Shown piece by piece: positions 35,889 to 46,087 of a stretch of 64,000 bases of DNA. The stretch's first letter is position 1, and every line of letters begins with the position of its first letter. The position numbers were made by a program, and so were the translations under genes. Origin of the DNA: Pontederia crassipes (lineage: Eukaryota; Streptophyta; Magnoliopsida; Commelinales; Pontederiaceae); contig CM060188.1 of NCBI GenBank assembly GCA_030549335.1, positions 12,196,501 to 12,260,500 of the forward strand, in the 5' to 3' direction. The notes beneath the pieces were generated by a model that was given only the letters and a program-made list of their open reading frames with translations, had not been told where the DNA came from and searched no databases.

Positions 35889-38027
35889 TATAACGTCTCG
35901 AGATTCATGTGACTTCACATGCTCATAATCATCTTAGAAATGTTATAAAATTTTCTATAAAATATTTTTACGAAATATAAATCATAAATGTAGAAGATTT
36001 TTTCAATAATCTGTATGTCACCGAGCATAGTCACATATAGAAGCACTATATGTATCTCTCTCATCTGTTCAGATCCAAGAACAGAGAAAAAATTATGAAT
36101 ATAAAAATACTCAGTACATATGATCTAGTAAACAATTAATATGCTCGAGAAGGTATAATTAATGATAACTCAATTGAGCAGTCAATTCAATAATCAATTA
36201 ATAATGTAACAATTTTATCATATGAGCAATATATCATGCTATGAGCAAAAAGCTAACATAAATCCATAATAATTTTCAATTAACAATTATCAATTGTCAG
36301 TTAAAAAAAATCAATATTCAATTAATAATTTCCAATTCAATAATCAATCACAATTCGATTCAATAGGGCAATAAGAATTACGAACTCAATGCTAATATAT
36401 CCAAATGACCATGATATATTCAATTAAATTATATTTCAATCCAATTCAATTCGATTCAATTTTAATTTAATTCAATTTACAGTATTCGGAGTTATTTAAT
36501 TCAATGAGAAGCGCTCGGTCAATTAAGGAAAGCTCCATGTTTCTTTGATGTAGGTCAATGGGGGATCAACCCGCGGTAAACCACTCAATAATAATAGCGC
36601 TAATAATGGTTAGTGAATGATGGGGGACCATGACTAAACACAGTACAATCATAGTTTCTATAAAGGATGATGTCTCAAACCTTTAGATACACTATGTGCC
36701 TCCATTCAATTCAATTCAATTTAATTACAATATGATTCAGGGGCTTGGAGAGAATAAATGAACATGAAGAGTCAGTAGTTTTCTATTTTTATTTTGTTTA
36801 CATAATACGTCTATCTTTTATAAATTAATTTAGGTGAATAAGACCCAATTAGAAAGACTACTGGATTAGTACTATAATCGATAAAATTGGATATAATAAT
36901 GAAATATGATCAAATATGATAATGTATGATCCGATATGATCTGATATGATGATACTTTGATCGGGAATAAAATAATTATGAATGATAATGACAATCAATA
37001 TATCATATTCTAAATAACAACAACTACGAAGATAATTAAAACAATTCTAATAATTAAAAATTGCTAATAAATAATTGTTGATCTCTTTTGTATTTTTTTT
37101 CTATTAATGTCTTGATCAAGAAATTCAATAAAAATGAACTCTCCCTTATCAAAGAAATCAAAGCCTAAACTTTCTTTTCCATATTTTTATTCTATTTTTT
37201 CTTTTATACTTAGCCTTCTCCGCTGGCAGAAACCAATTGTCCCATGTTTTTATTTCCTCTCTTATTTCCTTTTTCTTGAGGCGACGCCAAATCCATCTCT
37301 CTCCATAACATTGACAGAAATGGTGTTTCTTCTGTCTTATCTTTTTATCTTGTTTACATAAAACATCTATCATTTTTTGCCGTCAACTTTTTTTTCTCCT
37401 TATGTCATGGCCAACCAAGTTCTCCCTTTCAATTTCATTTTTTTTCTTTTACTTCTCTCTGAATTTCGCTTTCACCTTACGCCCTTTTTTATCTCTTCAA
37501 CGTCAAACATTATTCTCTTTTTTTTCCTTCTCGATTCTCTCTCCTACTCACATGGTGCCAAATCCAACCGCAATGATCATAAAGGAAAAATAATCATACC
37601 ATACAATAACTTATAAATCCCCCTACGTACCTCATTTCACGTCTAATTATTTGACGTCAAATCACACCTTATTATCTTCGAGACATCATGCCGCTGTCAT
37701 CGGACATCGAGAATCAAAGAGAAAAAAACTCCTTTGATAATCGGCTCTAAGAATTTATTTATAAGACTCTTAGATCCTTAGTTTCCAATCCCAATCAAAT
37801 CAAATCTTTTAATTAATCTCTTTTAATAAATTATGATTTATTCCAGTAACTAAATAAATTCTGAATTTAATTAAATAATCCCATAACACATCTTATTCTT
37901 AATTAAACTCCACCTCAGTTTTCTTTTATTTTCGAAATTGTCAATTATAATAATATTAATGACCATATTTTCCAAAATAAAAATATTAGAATATTCTTTT
38001 CTCAACTATCATATTGGGGTCGTTACA
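35889..38027 (-). mobile_element. Solo LTR of a Ty3/gypsy-type element
   Basis: A 2139-bp block starting TATAACGTCTCGAG (probably TGTAACG originally) and ending GGGGTCGTTACA, flanked by a 5-bp target duplication ATAAT at 35884-35888 and 38028-38032. The terminal TGTAACG / CGTTACA form resembles the Tekay-like LTRs at 46088, and on that analogy it reads on the minus strand. No coding region, primer site or second LTR adjoins it, so it is a solo LTR left by recombination between two LTRs. It contains low-complexity aattcaattcaat runs (about 36300-36490 and 36705-36725). Confidence 0.82.
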
Positions 38028-38032
38028 ATAAT

Positions 38033-40025
38033 TATCTATTGATAAAATATTAGTAGTTCATTGGAATTGTGGAATGCTAAAATCAAGAGTTAGGAATCAT
38101 TTGTTCGTATTTTTTACATAATGGATTGTTTATATTTGGATTAGAATTTTATGGAATATGTGCATAACATGATGACTTAAGATTATTTGTGCTTATATTT
38201 AAAAATTATATTCTTTGTATTCTCAGTTTTGGTTGGATTAAGGAAAATAAAAAGATATAATAAAATATTACAAGCATAAATAAGGTTAGTAAATATAAAT
38301 TTTATTTCACTATGTTTTCTAAGATAGATAATTAATTGTTTGTTTAAAAAATATATTAATCATCTATTATTTATAATTAATTAATATTATTATATGTAAT
38401 ATGATATTCATGTACGCCAACACTTAATTAATTAAATAAGATGATTAGTTAAGTATTTATCAACCAATTAATTAAGATGATGGTTATATGATTAAGGGCA
38501 AAAAATATATGATTATAAAAGAAAATGAATTCGACTATTGGTATTCTTGAATTGCTTAAGAAGTTAATCTATCTTATTAATTCTAAGGTGGTTTCACAAA
38601 TTTTATGATGGTTTTAGAAAATTAATGCATTGACCAAATAAGTCCTAAACTAATGGATGTCTTATTGTAGATCGAGAAAAACTCTATATATAATATCCTA
38701 TTTAATCTTATTCCAAATATCTCTAGTTATATCTTTGACGCAAGTTCCAATATGAATTAAGTTGTTTGGCAAGGAGAGTTTTTCTTAAACTTAATAAAAG
38801 TCCTTCTAAGATTACCTAATGGGAGAAAAATATCATATTGATGATTGCTCATAAGTATATTTAGTCAATAACTATACAAAATGTTCTTTTGGTATTAGGA
38901 TTCAAAGGTTGCATTTGATACTTGCGTGCATTTTTATTATTCATATTTTGTTTTGACTTTAACAAGAAACTTGGATTACATAAACTTAAATATAATAATT
39001 TATCTTAGTGAAAGTAAAATATTCAATATTTAATGTCTCATGAATTATGAATTCATATGTATAGATTATTCCTTTTTTAATACAAATAATGAGGTCTCTA
39101 TTTATATTCATATTAACGTGCAAGTAATCACCACATAAGTCATCAACAATAACATTATCATCATTGTCACTTATCTAGTGTGAATTGCCTTCGATCCACG
39201 ATACTCGTGCACGAATAAGGTGCATGAATAAAAGAGGAAAACAAGAGTGAGGGAATAATATAAAATTATAAGAGATTAACTCTAATTAGTTTTTATTTTT
39301 AAATAAGATACTTTTCTTACTCATCTTTCTTTTCATATTTTTATTTGGATTAGTAATATAAAATAAGAATTATATTATTTTTTTCATAATTTTAGGTATA
39401 CATAATAATCTCATTAAAAATGAACTCAACTTTAAATAAAAAAAACTTAACACTTAATTGATAACTTTGTTAAAAATAAATCTCATTTGTTGCCAATGGT
39501 CAAAGTTCTTGCATCCATACTACTTAATCAAATGAGGAGCCATTCCATTATTAATCCAGGGTTTAACATGAATATTTGTCTTGTAATATATTAATATGTC
39601 TTAGTTCTCATCGTACTAATGTTGCTCAATGGCCATCCTCGTGTTGAACATGTGACTTTGTAATCTCTGGACAAATCCATTCCTTTCTTGTTTCGATTGT
39701 GGACAATCTCAAGCATAATGCCCCTATTATCAACAATTGAGACAAACTCCAGTCTTACAATAACTCTATTCAAAGTGTAACATTCCACGATGCAAACAAG
39801 GCTTTAATTAAATTTTAACTCTTGTGCGATTGTCTTGTCGATGTTCCCTGCTAGACAATTAAAATGTATCTTTGTAAGTGTCTTACTCTTTTATCTTCAT
39901 TTCTCATAATTTTGTTCGAACTCCAATGCAAACTCTTTGGCTTCTTGATTTACATTTTTCCTTCACACTTTGTTCATTGCATACTCGATTTTAGTACATT
40001 GGCATTATACTTGGTTCTATTGGTC
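38033..40025. other. AT-rich DNA with decayed retroelement remains
   Basis: No intact gene. The minus strand near 39690-39760 keeps a decayed gag zinc knuckle (described separately). The rest probably descends from the same old element, but it carries too many changes to assign. Confidence 0.4.
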
Positions 40026-40030
40026 TCAAT

Positions 40031-40483
40031 TGTTAGAGTTGGTGAATACTTCAGGGCCCCTTGTTTCTCACACCGGGTTCGCCCACGTGAGCTTAGGGGA
40101 ATCTGAGTATTACCCAATTAACAGTATTGTTGGCGTACGAACGAAAGGGGGGTTCGGGGGGGCCCCGCCCCCCGACGGCGGTCGGGGGCAGCGCCCCCGA
40201 AACCTAGACGGGTTTTGGGCTTTTGTTTAGCCGGTCCGTGTGGTTCGGATTAGGTTTTTTCTCTGTTTGTTTGGGTTTTAAACCCGGTTTGGAGAGGCTA
40301 TTAATAGCCTAATTTCTGATGTAATTTTGTGTGGCGGCTGTAAACCTAAACGATATAGTGGAACCTCTTTGCAGGACGTAGCCCTAATCTCAAGGGTGAA
40401 CCTGGGTAAATTTCGTGTGTCTCCTCTATTTTTCTGCAATCTCTCTGTGATCTTCTCTACTTGTTCTCGGATATTTCCCATCA
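40031..40483 (+). repeat. Copia 5' LTR
   Basis: Starts TGTTAGAGTTGG, ends TTTCCCATCA. Contains a strong GC hairpin region (about 40145-40205: runs of G then C around gacggcggtc) upstream of likely transcription signals. Confidence 0.95.
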
Positions 40484-40485
40484 AT

Positions 40486-40497
40486 TGGTATCAGAGC
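40486..40497 (+). promoter_or_regulatory. Primer binding site of the copia element
   Basis: TGGTATCAGAGC, complementary to the 3' end of plant initiator tRNA-Met, two bases after the 5' LTR. Confidence 0.95.
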
Positions 40498-40593
40498 ACA
40501 GGTTGTTCGAGGAATTAGGGTTTATTCGAGATGTCAGGAGGATCGCGGATTGAGATAGAAAAATTTGATGGAACGTGATTTGATCTCTGGAAG

Positions 40594-43500
40594 ATGAAGA
40601 TGGAGGATCTTCTCTGTGATCGAGATCTTTGGACGGCAATCGAGAAGGAGAGACCAGGCATGGAGGCGGCGAAAGTCGCGGACGGGGCCTCCTCCAGTCA
40701 GGCAGATCCAAAGGCGATCGAAGAGTGGGATCGGATTGATAGAAAGGCGAAGGGTTTGATTCGGCTGTGTCTCGCGGATTCAATTCTTACCAATGTGATG
40801 GGCGAACCTACTGCCAGAGATCTGTGGAGGAAGTTGGAATCCCTATATCAAAGTAAGTCGTTGGTTAACAAGTTATTTCTGAGGAAGAAATTGTACAATC
40901 TTCGGATGCAGGAGGGTGATTCATTTTCTACTCATCTTTATAACTTTAACACGGTGATCAGTCAACTTGTATCAATCGGTGTTAAGTTTCAAGATGATGA
41001 TAAGGCAATAACATTGCTCTGTTCGCTGCCGGATTCATGGGACAATCTAATTGTTGTGATTGGTGGCGGGGATAAAGAACTTTCGTATGAAAGTGTATGT
41101 GCTGCCTTGTTATCAGAGGAAATACGGAGAAAGGGATCAGCAAGTTCTGGTAAAGAGGCGCTGGCGGCCAGAGGAAGGCAACCAGAAAAGAATCAAAATC
41201 AGAGAGGGAGATCCAAATCTCGTGGGCGTTCGAAGAGTAAGGATAAGAAGGTGCAATGCTGGAGATGTCAAGAGTGGGGCCATCTGAAGCGAGATTGCAA
41301 AAACAAGCCGGTTCATAAGAAAGAAGCTGAGTCAACCTCGGACAAAAAGGAGGCTGAGGCAGGAGATATGTATGTGGCTTCTGCATGTACGGCACAGTCA
41401 GATAAAGATGTATGGCTTATCGACACTGGTGCTTCGTACCACATGACGCCTCATAAACACTGGTTCTGTGAATATGAGGAGTATAATGGTGGGGATGTCA
41501 TGCTCGGAGATGACACTGCGGTTCAGATTGTTGGACGTGGCAGGGTGAAGTTGAGGATGAATGATGGCACAGTGAAGACTCTACCAGATGTGATGCATAT
41601 ACCACTTATGAGCAGGAGTTTATTATCTGTTGGTACAATGGCTGACTCGGGTGTTATATTCAGTTGCGATAAGGATTCGTGCAAGATGATCAGAGGGTCG
41701 ATTGTAATTGCACGAGGGGTTCGCTATGGCACGTTGTACAAGTTGCTCGGAGAGACAATATCTGTGGGTTACGGATTTATTTCTGAAGAGGCCAAAGAAG
41801 ATGAAGACAGCAAATCTATGTTGTGGCATCGGAGATTAGGCCATATCAGTGAAAAAGGACTCTCCACTATAGCATCAAGTCAGATGGTAGAAGGAGTTCC
41901 GGATTGTTCTGTGGGCTTCGGGTTCTGTGAACATTGCCTCCATGGAAAACAGAACCGAGTCAGTTTTCAACACACAGGTTCAAGAGCAACGAAGATTCTC
42001 GAACTGATTCATAGTGATGTCTTTGGACCAACTCCGACTCCATCTATTGGAGGGTCCAGGTACTATGTTTCTTTTATAGATGATTTTTCGAGATACAGTT
42101 GGATTTATTTTATCAAGAATAAATCAGATGTATTCGATAAGTTTCGAGAATTTAAAGTTTTGGTGGAAAATCAATTGAGCTGCAAGATCAAGGTTCTTCG
42201 TACAGATAATGGAGGTGAATTTTGTTCAGATAAGTTTGAGCAGTTCTGCGTGGACAATGGTATTGCTAGGCAGAAGACAACTCCATATACACCTGAGCAG
42301 AATGGAGTAGCTGAAAGGTTAAATCGGTCACTCATAGAGAAGGCCAGATGTATGCTGAGTTGGGCTGAATTGGGGCAAGAATTCTGGGCAGAAGCTGTAG
42401 CCACAGCAAACTACCTGAAGAACCGCTCACCGACCTCATCAGTGAAGGATCAGACACCTTATGAGGCAATGTTTGGGAAGAAGCCAAATTTGTCTCATGT
42501 TCGGGTGTTCGGATGTGACGCATATGTTCATATACCCAAGGAAAAGCGGGGTAAACTTGATAGTAAATCTGAAAAGAACATATTTGTCGGATACAAGGAA
42601 GGGATCAAGGGCTACAAACTGTGGAATCCAAAGTCAAGGACTATTGTTTACAGCAGGGATGTTGTTTTCCGTGAATCACGTTCCCAAGTTGAAGTTCAAA
42701 AAGGTGATGAACCTAAGAAAGTGGTAGTGCTTGAAGAAGATTCTGATTCTGAAAATTCAGAGGTGGATGCACAAGATACTTCAGTTGAGTCTGTTATAGA
42801 ACCGGATCAAGAGGACTCGGTTAATGAAGTTGAAGATGCAGATTCAGATGAAGACCCAGATATTGGTACTACCATACCAGTTCTCAGGAGATCGACACGA
42901 GAAAGAAGAGCACCTTTGAGATACTCTCTTAGTGCTCTGAGTTCGTTTCATGCTTTGAGCATCATCGGAGAAGAACCTAGTTCTGTAAAAGATGCAAGGT
43001 CTATGGATGATGCAAATCAGTGGGAGCTTGCTATGGCAGATGAGATGCAGTCACTGGATAAGAATGAAACATGGAGTTTGTGTAAATTGCCTAAGGATAG
43101 AAAGGCAATTGGTTGCAAATGGGTGTTCAAACGAAAGCTGAAACCGGATGGGTCTGTAGAGAAGTACAAGGCGAGGCTGGTAGCTAAAGGGTACTCTCAG
43201 GTTGAGGGAGTCGACTATGATGAAATTTTTTCTCCCGTGGCGAAAATGACTTCAATCAGATTTGTTCTATCTCTGGCAGCAGCATATAATCTTGAGGTAG
43301 AGCAGATGGATGTGAAGACGGCATTCCTTCATGGGGACTTGGAGGAAGAGATATATATGAGGCAACCAGAAGGCTTTGAAGTTCAAGGTAAAGAAAAGCT
43401 GGTGTGCAAATTGAAGAAGTCTTTGTATGGATTGAAGCAGTCGCCAAGGATGTGGTACCAGAAGTTTGATACGTACATGCTCGAACTCAAGTTTGTACGT

Positions 43501-44811
43501 TCAGATTCAGATCATTGTGTTTATGTGAAGAGAGTTGGAGATCAGTTTGTCATTCTTACACTGTATGTGGATGACATGTTGCTGATTGGAAACAGTATGA
43601 AGATGGTGAATTCAGTGAAGGGTTTGTTGGCCAAGAAGTTTGAGATGAAAGACTTGGGACCGGCGAATTTTATTTTGGGTATGCAGATTAGAAGGGATCG
43701 TCAGAAGAGAAAGTTGTGGCTAGGACAGGAGAAGTACATAAAAGAAGTGTTGAAGAAATTTAACATGTCGGACTGCAAGCCAGTGGGTACTCCTATGTCT
43801 CTAGGAACCAAACTTTCTGCAGAGCAATGCCCGAAGACGGATGAAGAAGCCGAAGAGATGGACCGTGTGCCATATGCAAGTGCAGTGGGCAGCTTGATGT
43901 ACGCCATGGTTTGCACGCGTCCAGATATAGCCCAAGCAGTGGGAGTCTTGAGTCGGTATATGTCTAACCCAGGCAGGGAACATTGGAATGCTATCAAGAG
44001 AGTTTTCAGGTACCTTCGTGGAACTTCAGATTTTGCTTTGTGCTTTGAAGGTGCGGGAAAAGGAAAGATGCTTGATATTGTGGGCCATGTAGATGCTGAT
44101 TGGGGTGGAGACATTGATAGTAGACGATCCACTAGCGGATATGTTTTTACATTATTTGGGGCTGCACTAAGTTGGATGAGCAAGAGACAAAGCGTGGTAG
44201 CACTTTCTTCTACAGAAGCAGAATATATGGCTCTTACTCATGCTGCAAAAGAGGCCATATGGCTACGACGGTTGTGTTTAGAGCTCGGATTTGAGCAAGA
44301 TGCTATAGAGGTGAGATGTGATAATCAAGGTGCTATTCAGTTAGCTAAGAATCCCGCATTTCACTCACGCACAAAGCATATTGACATCCAATACCACTTT
44401 ATTCGGGAAAAGGTGGAAAAGAAAGAGGTTCAGCTTGAAAAGGTTGATACAACAGAGAATAGTTCTGATTTTCTGACTAAAGCAGTTACAGGTGTAAAGT
44501 TTGAGTGGTGCTCTACTGCTGTCGGATTGAAGAAGAATGTTGCTGGCAAGGCTCTCATTGGTGTGAAGTATCCACCAAGTGGGAGAATGTTAGAGTTGGT
44601 GAATACTTCAGGGCCCCTTGTTTCTCACACCGGGTTCGCCCACGTGAGCTTAGGGGAATATGAGTATTACCCAATTAACAGTATTGTTGGCGTACGAACG
44701 AAAGGGGGGGTTCGGGGGGGCCCCGCCCCCCGACGGCGGTCGGGGGCAGCGCCCCCGAAACCTAAACGGGTTTTGGGCTTTTGTTTAGCCGGCCCGTGTG
44801 GTTCGGATTAG
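40594..44811 (+). CDS. Copia gag-pol polyprotein
   Basis: Open for 1405 codons. From this ATG: gag (UBN2-type) about 1-180, zinc knuckle CWRCQEWGHLKRDC at 222-235, protease DTGA at 277-280, pre-integrase LWHRRLGH near 410, integrase with D474, D538 and E574, reverse transcriptase with YVDD at 991-994, and RNase H with DADW near 1167 and STEAEYMAL after it. The natural gag start is more likely the ATG at 40531 (MSGGSRIEIEKFDGT), in the same frame, but TGA at 40576-40578 interrupts it after 15 codons; a single G-to-A change from TGG would explain this. Translation from 40594 would lose the first 21 codons of gag. The frame runs through the polypurine tract into the 3' LTR before stopping. Confidence 0.93.
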   Translation: MKMEDLLCDRDLWTAIEKERPGMEAAKVADGASSSQADPKAIEEWDRIDRKAKGLIRLCLADSILTNVMGEPTARDLWRKLESLYQSKSLVNKLFLRKKLYNLRMQEGDSFSTHLYNFNTVISQLVSIGVKFQDDDKAITLLCSLPDSWDNLIVVIGGGDKELSYESVCAALLSEEIRRKGSASSGKEALAARGRQPEKNQNQRGRSKSRGRSKSKDKKVQCWRCQEWGHLKRDCKNKPVHKKEAESTSDKKEAEAGDMYVASACTAQSDKDVWLIDTGASYHMTPHKHWFCEYEEYNGGDVMLGDDTAVQIVGRGRVKLRMNDGTVKTLPDVMHIPLMSRSLLSVGTMADSGVIFSCDKDSCKMIRGSIVIARGVRYGTLYKLLGETISVGYGFISEEAKEDEDSKSMLWHRRLGHISEKGLSTIASSQMVEGVPDCSVGFGFCEHCLHGKQNRVSFQHTGSRATKILELIHSDVFGPTPTPSIGGSRYYVSFIDDFSRYSWIYFIKNKSDVFDKFREFKVLVENQLSCKIKVLRTDNGGEFCSDKFEQFCVDNGIARQKTTPYTPEQNGVAERLNRSLIEKARCMLSWAELGQEFWAEAVATANYLKNRSPTSSVKDQTPYEAMFGKKPNLSHVRVFGCDAYVHIPKEKRGKLDSKSEKNIFVGYKEGIKGYKLWNPKSRTIVYSRDVVFRESRSQVEVQKGDEPKKVVVLEEDSDSENSEVDAQDTSVESVIEPDQEDSVNEVEDADSDEDPDIGTTIPVLRRSTRERRAPLRYSLSALSSFHALSIIGEEPSSVKDARSMDDANQWELAMADEMQSLDKNETWSLCKLPKDRKAIGCKWVFKRKLKPDGSVEKYKARLVAKGYSQVEGVDYDEIFSPVAKMTSIRFVLSLAAAYNLEVEQMDVKTAFLHGDLEEEIYMRQPEGFEVQGKEKLVCKLKKSLYGLKQSPRMWYQKFDTYMLELKFVRSDSDHCVYVKRVGDQFVILTLYVDDMLLIGNSMKMVNSVKGLLAKKFEMKDLGPANFILGMQIRRDRQKRKLWLGQEKYIKEVLKKFNMSDCKPVGTPMSLGTKLSAEQCPKTDEEAEEMDRVPYASAVGSLMYAMVCTRPDIAQAVGVLSRYMSNPGREHWNAIKRVFRYLRGTSDFALCFEGAGKGKMLDIVGHVDADWGGDIDSRRSTSGYVFTLFGAALSWMSKRQSVVALSSTEAEYMALTHAAKEAIWLRRLCLELGFEQDAIEVRCDNQGAIQLAKNPAFHSRTKHIDIQYHFIREKVEKKEVQLEKVDTTENSSDFLTKAVTGVKFEWCSTAVGLKKNVAGKALIGVKYPPSGRMLELVNTSGPLVSHTGFAHVSLGEYEYYPINSIVGVRTKGGVRGGPAPRRRSGAAPPKPKRVLGFCLAGPCGSD
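44577..44587 (+). other. Polypurine tract of the copia element
   Basis: aagtgggagaa directly before the 3' LTR, the plus-strand primer for reverse transcription. Confidence 0.85.
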
Positions 44812-45041
44812 GTTTTTTCTCTGTTTGTTTGGGTTTTAAATCCGGTTTGGAGAGGCTATTAATAGCCTAATTTCTGATGTAATTTTGTGTGGCGGCTGTA
44901 AACCTAAACGATATAGTGGAACCTCTTTGCAGGACGTAGCCCTAATCTCAAGGGTGAACCTGGGTAAATTTCGTGTGTCTCCTCTATTTTTCTGCAATCT
45001 CTCTGTGATCTTCTCTACTTGTTCTCGAATATTTCCCATCA
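44588..45041 (+). repeat. Copia 3' LTR
   Basis: Matches the 5' LTR except for about five substitutions and one extra G in the G run. Confidence 0.95.
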
Positions 45042-45390
45042 TCAATTTGTCTTAAGATGATATACTTCTTCAAGCCCTTGTCGCAATTGCAATATTCTTA
45101 TATGTTGGGATATAGTACTATTTGAAAGCTATAGAATTTCATGACTTTGGAGGCTAGCAATCGATTCTTAGCGTTATCCATAATGTATTTTGTAGCATAT
45201 ACAACCTTATGATCCTCAACACAATAATTGTTTTCCAAAAAAATATTCTATAGCTTTGATTCAATTATTGACTTATTCAAAATCTTTCTTCCTATTGAAG
45301 TGGGGAGGTTGAAGTTTCAAGAACTTTTCAATGGTGTCCTTGGATTCTCCTCTTCATCAAATAGCTTACGGACACTTGAAAGTTTGAATG

Positions 45391-46082
45391 TGATTGTTAT
45401 GTGTGAGTTTTTTTTTCCAATGCTTATTGTTGATTATCTGCTTGTTCATCCAGAACTAGGAGGGGCACCTACGTGAATCACGAAGAATGCTATGATAGGG
45501 GAAGATCATTCTTAGAGGCATTTACATTTGAATGCAATAAATATGTATATGTACCTTAATAATATATCAACTTTATTCACTCATACTACGTGATATATAA
45601 TCTCTTTAGAATATGAGGCATTCTATCTTTAAGTGGAACAAGAGTTATGTTGTTTTTTGAATAACCTCCTTAGGTTGATTTATTAAATAACTTTCTTAAC
45701 ACATAAGTTTATATTATTAATTAGAGCAGTGTTACAATATGTCACATTGTCCAAATAACTAAATTGTTTAACATTCATAAAGTTATTCATATTATAGTTG
45801 TTACATTTTTTTTTTAAATATCCTAAAGTCTTTAATGTAGTCCTTAAAATTTGGGTTATGACTTGATCTATAATTTTTTTTTGTGCTTTTTTACTTTAGC
45901 CATGACATTATTCGAATTAATATGATAGTGGGATTACGTCTTGTCTATACTTTATTTATCACCTCTAATTGGGATGATATTGGTTTCTACTAACTTAAAA
46001 CTAATCCTATCACTTCAATAAGTTGCTGCATGATATTTGTTATTCTAACATGCACAACATCAAGCCAATATCTATCATAACT
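45391..46082. other. AT-rich spacer before the Tekay-like element
   Basis: No gene recognised. Probably more of the old, decayed gypsy element that also holds the copia insertion. Confidence 0.4.
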
Positions 46083-46087
46083 TTATC

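Larger units (their letters stand above)
40031..45041 (+). mobile_element. Ty1/copia LTR retrotransposon (Tork/Tnt1-like), nearly intact
   Basis: LTRs at 40031-40483 and 44588-45041, both TG...CA, flanked by the 5-bp target duplication TCAAT (40026-40030 and 45042-45046). The primer binding site (initiator tRNA-Met type) and a polypurine tract are in place. One long gag-pol frame holds the domains in copia order (protease, integrase, reverse transcriptase, RNase H). The two LTRs differ by about five substitutions and one indel in 454 bp, so the insertion is recent. One early stop in gag may limit autonomy. It sits inside an older gypsy relic. Confidence 0.96.
39690..45390 (-). pseudogene. Ancient Ty3/gypsy gag, split by the copia element
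   Basis: On the minus strand, 45390-45160 reads as a gag remnant with stops: IEKFLKLQPPHFNRKKDFE, then IKAIEYFF, then (after a shift) EDHKVVYATKYIMDNAKNRL, the order seen in plant gypsy gag proteins (PPxFxG...WIxxIExxF...KVxYAxxxLxGxA). On the far side of the copia element, about 39760-39690, a zinc knuckle survives as CLNCxxxGHYAxDCPQSK, with stop codons at the x positions. The 5 kb copia insertion lies between the two parts. Only fragments survive, so the exact limits are soft. Confidence 0.5.
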
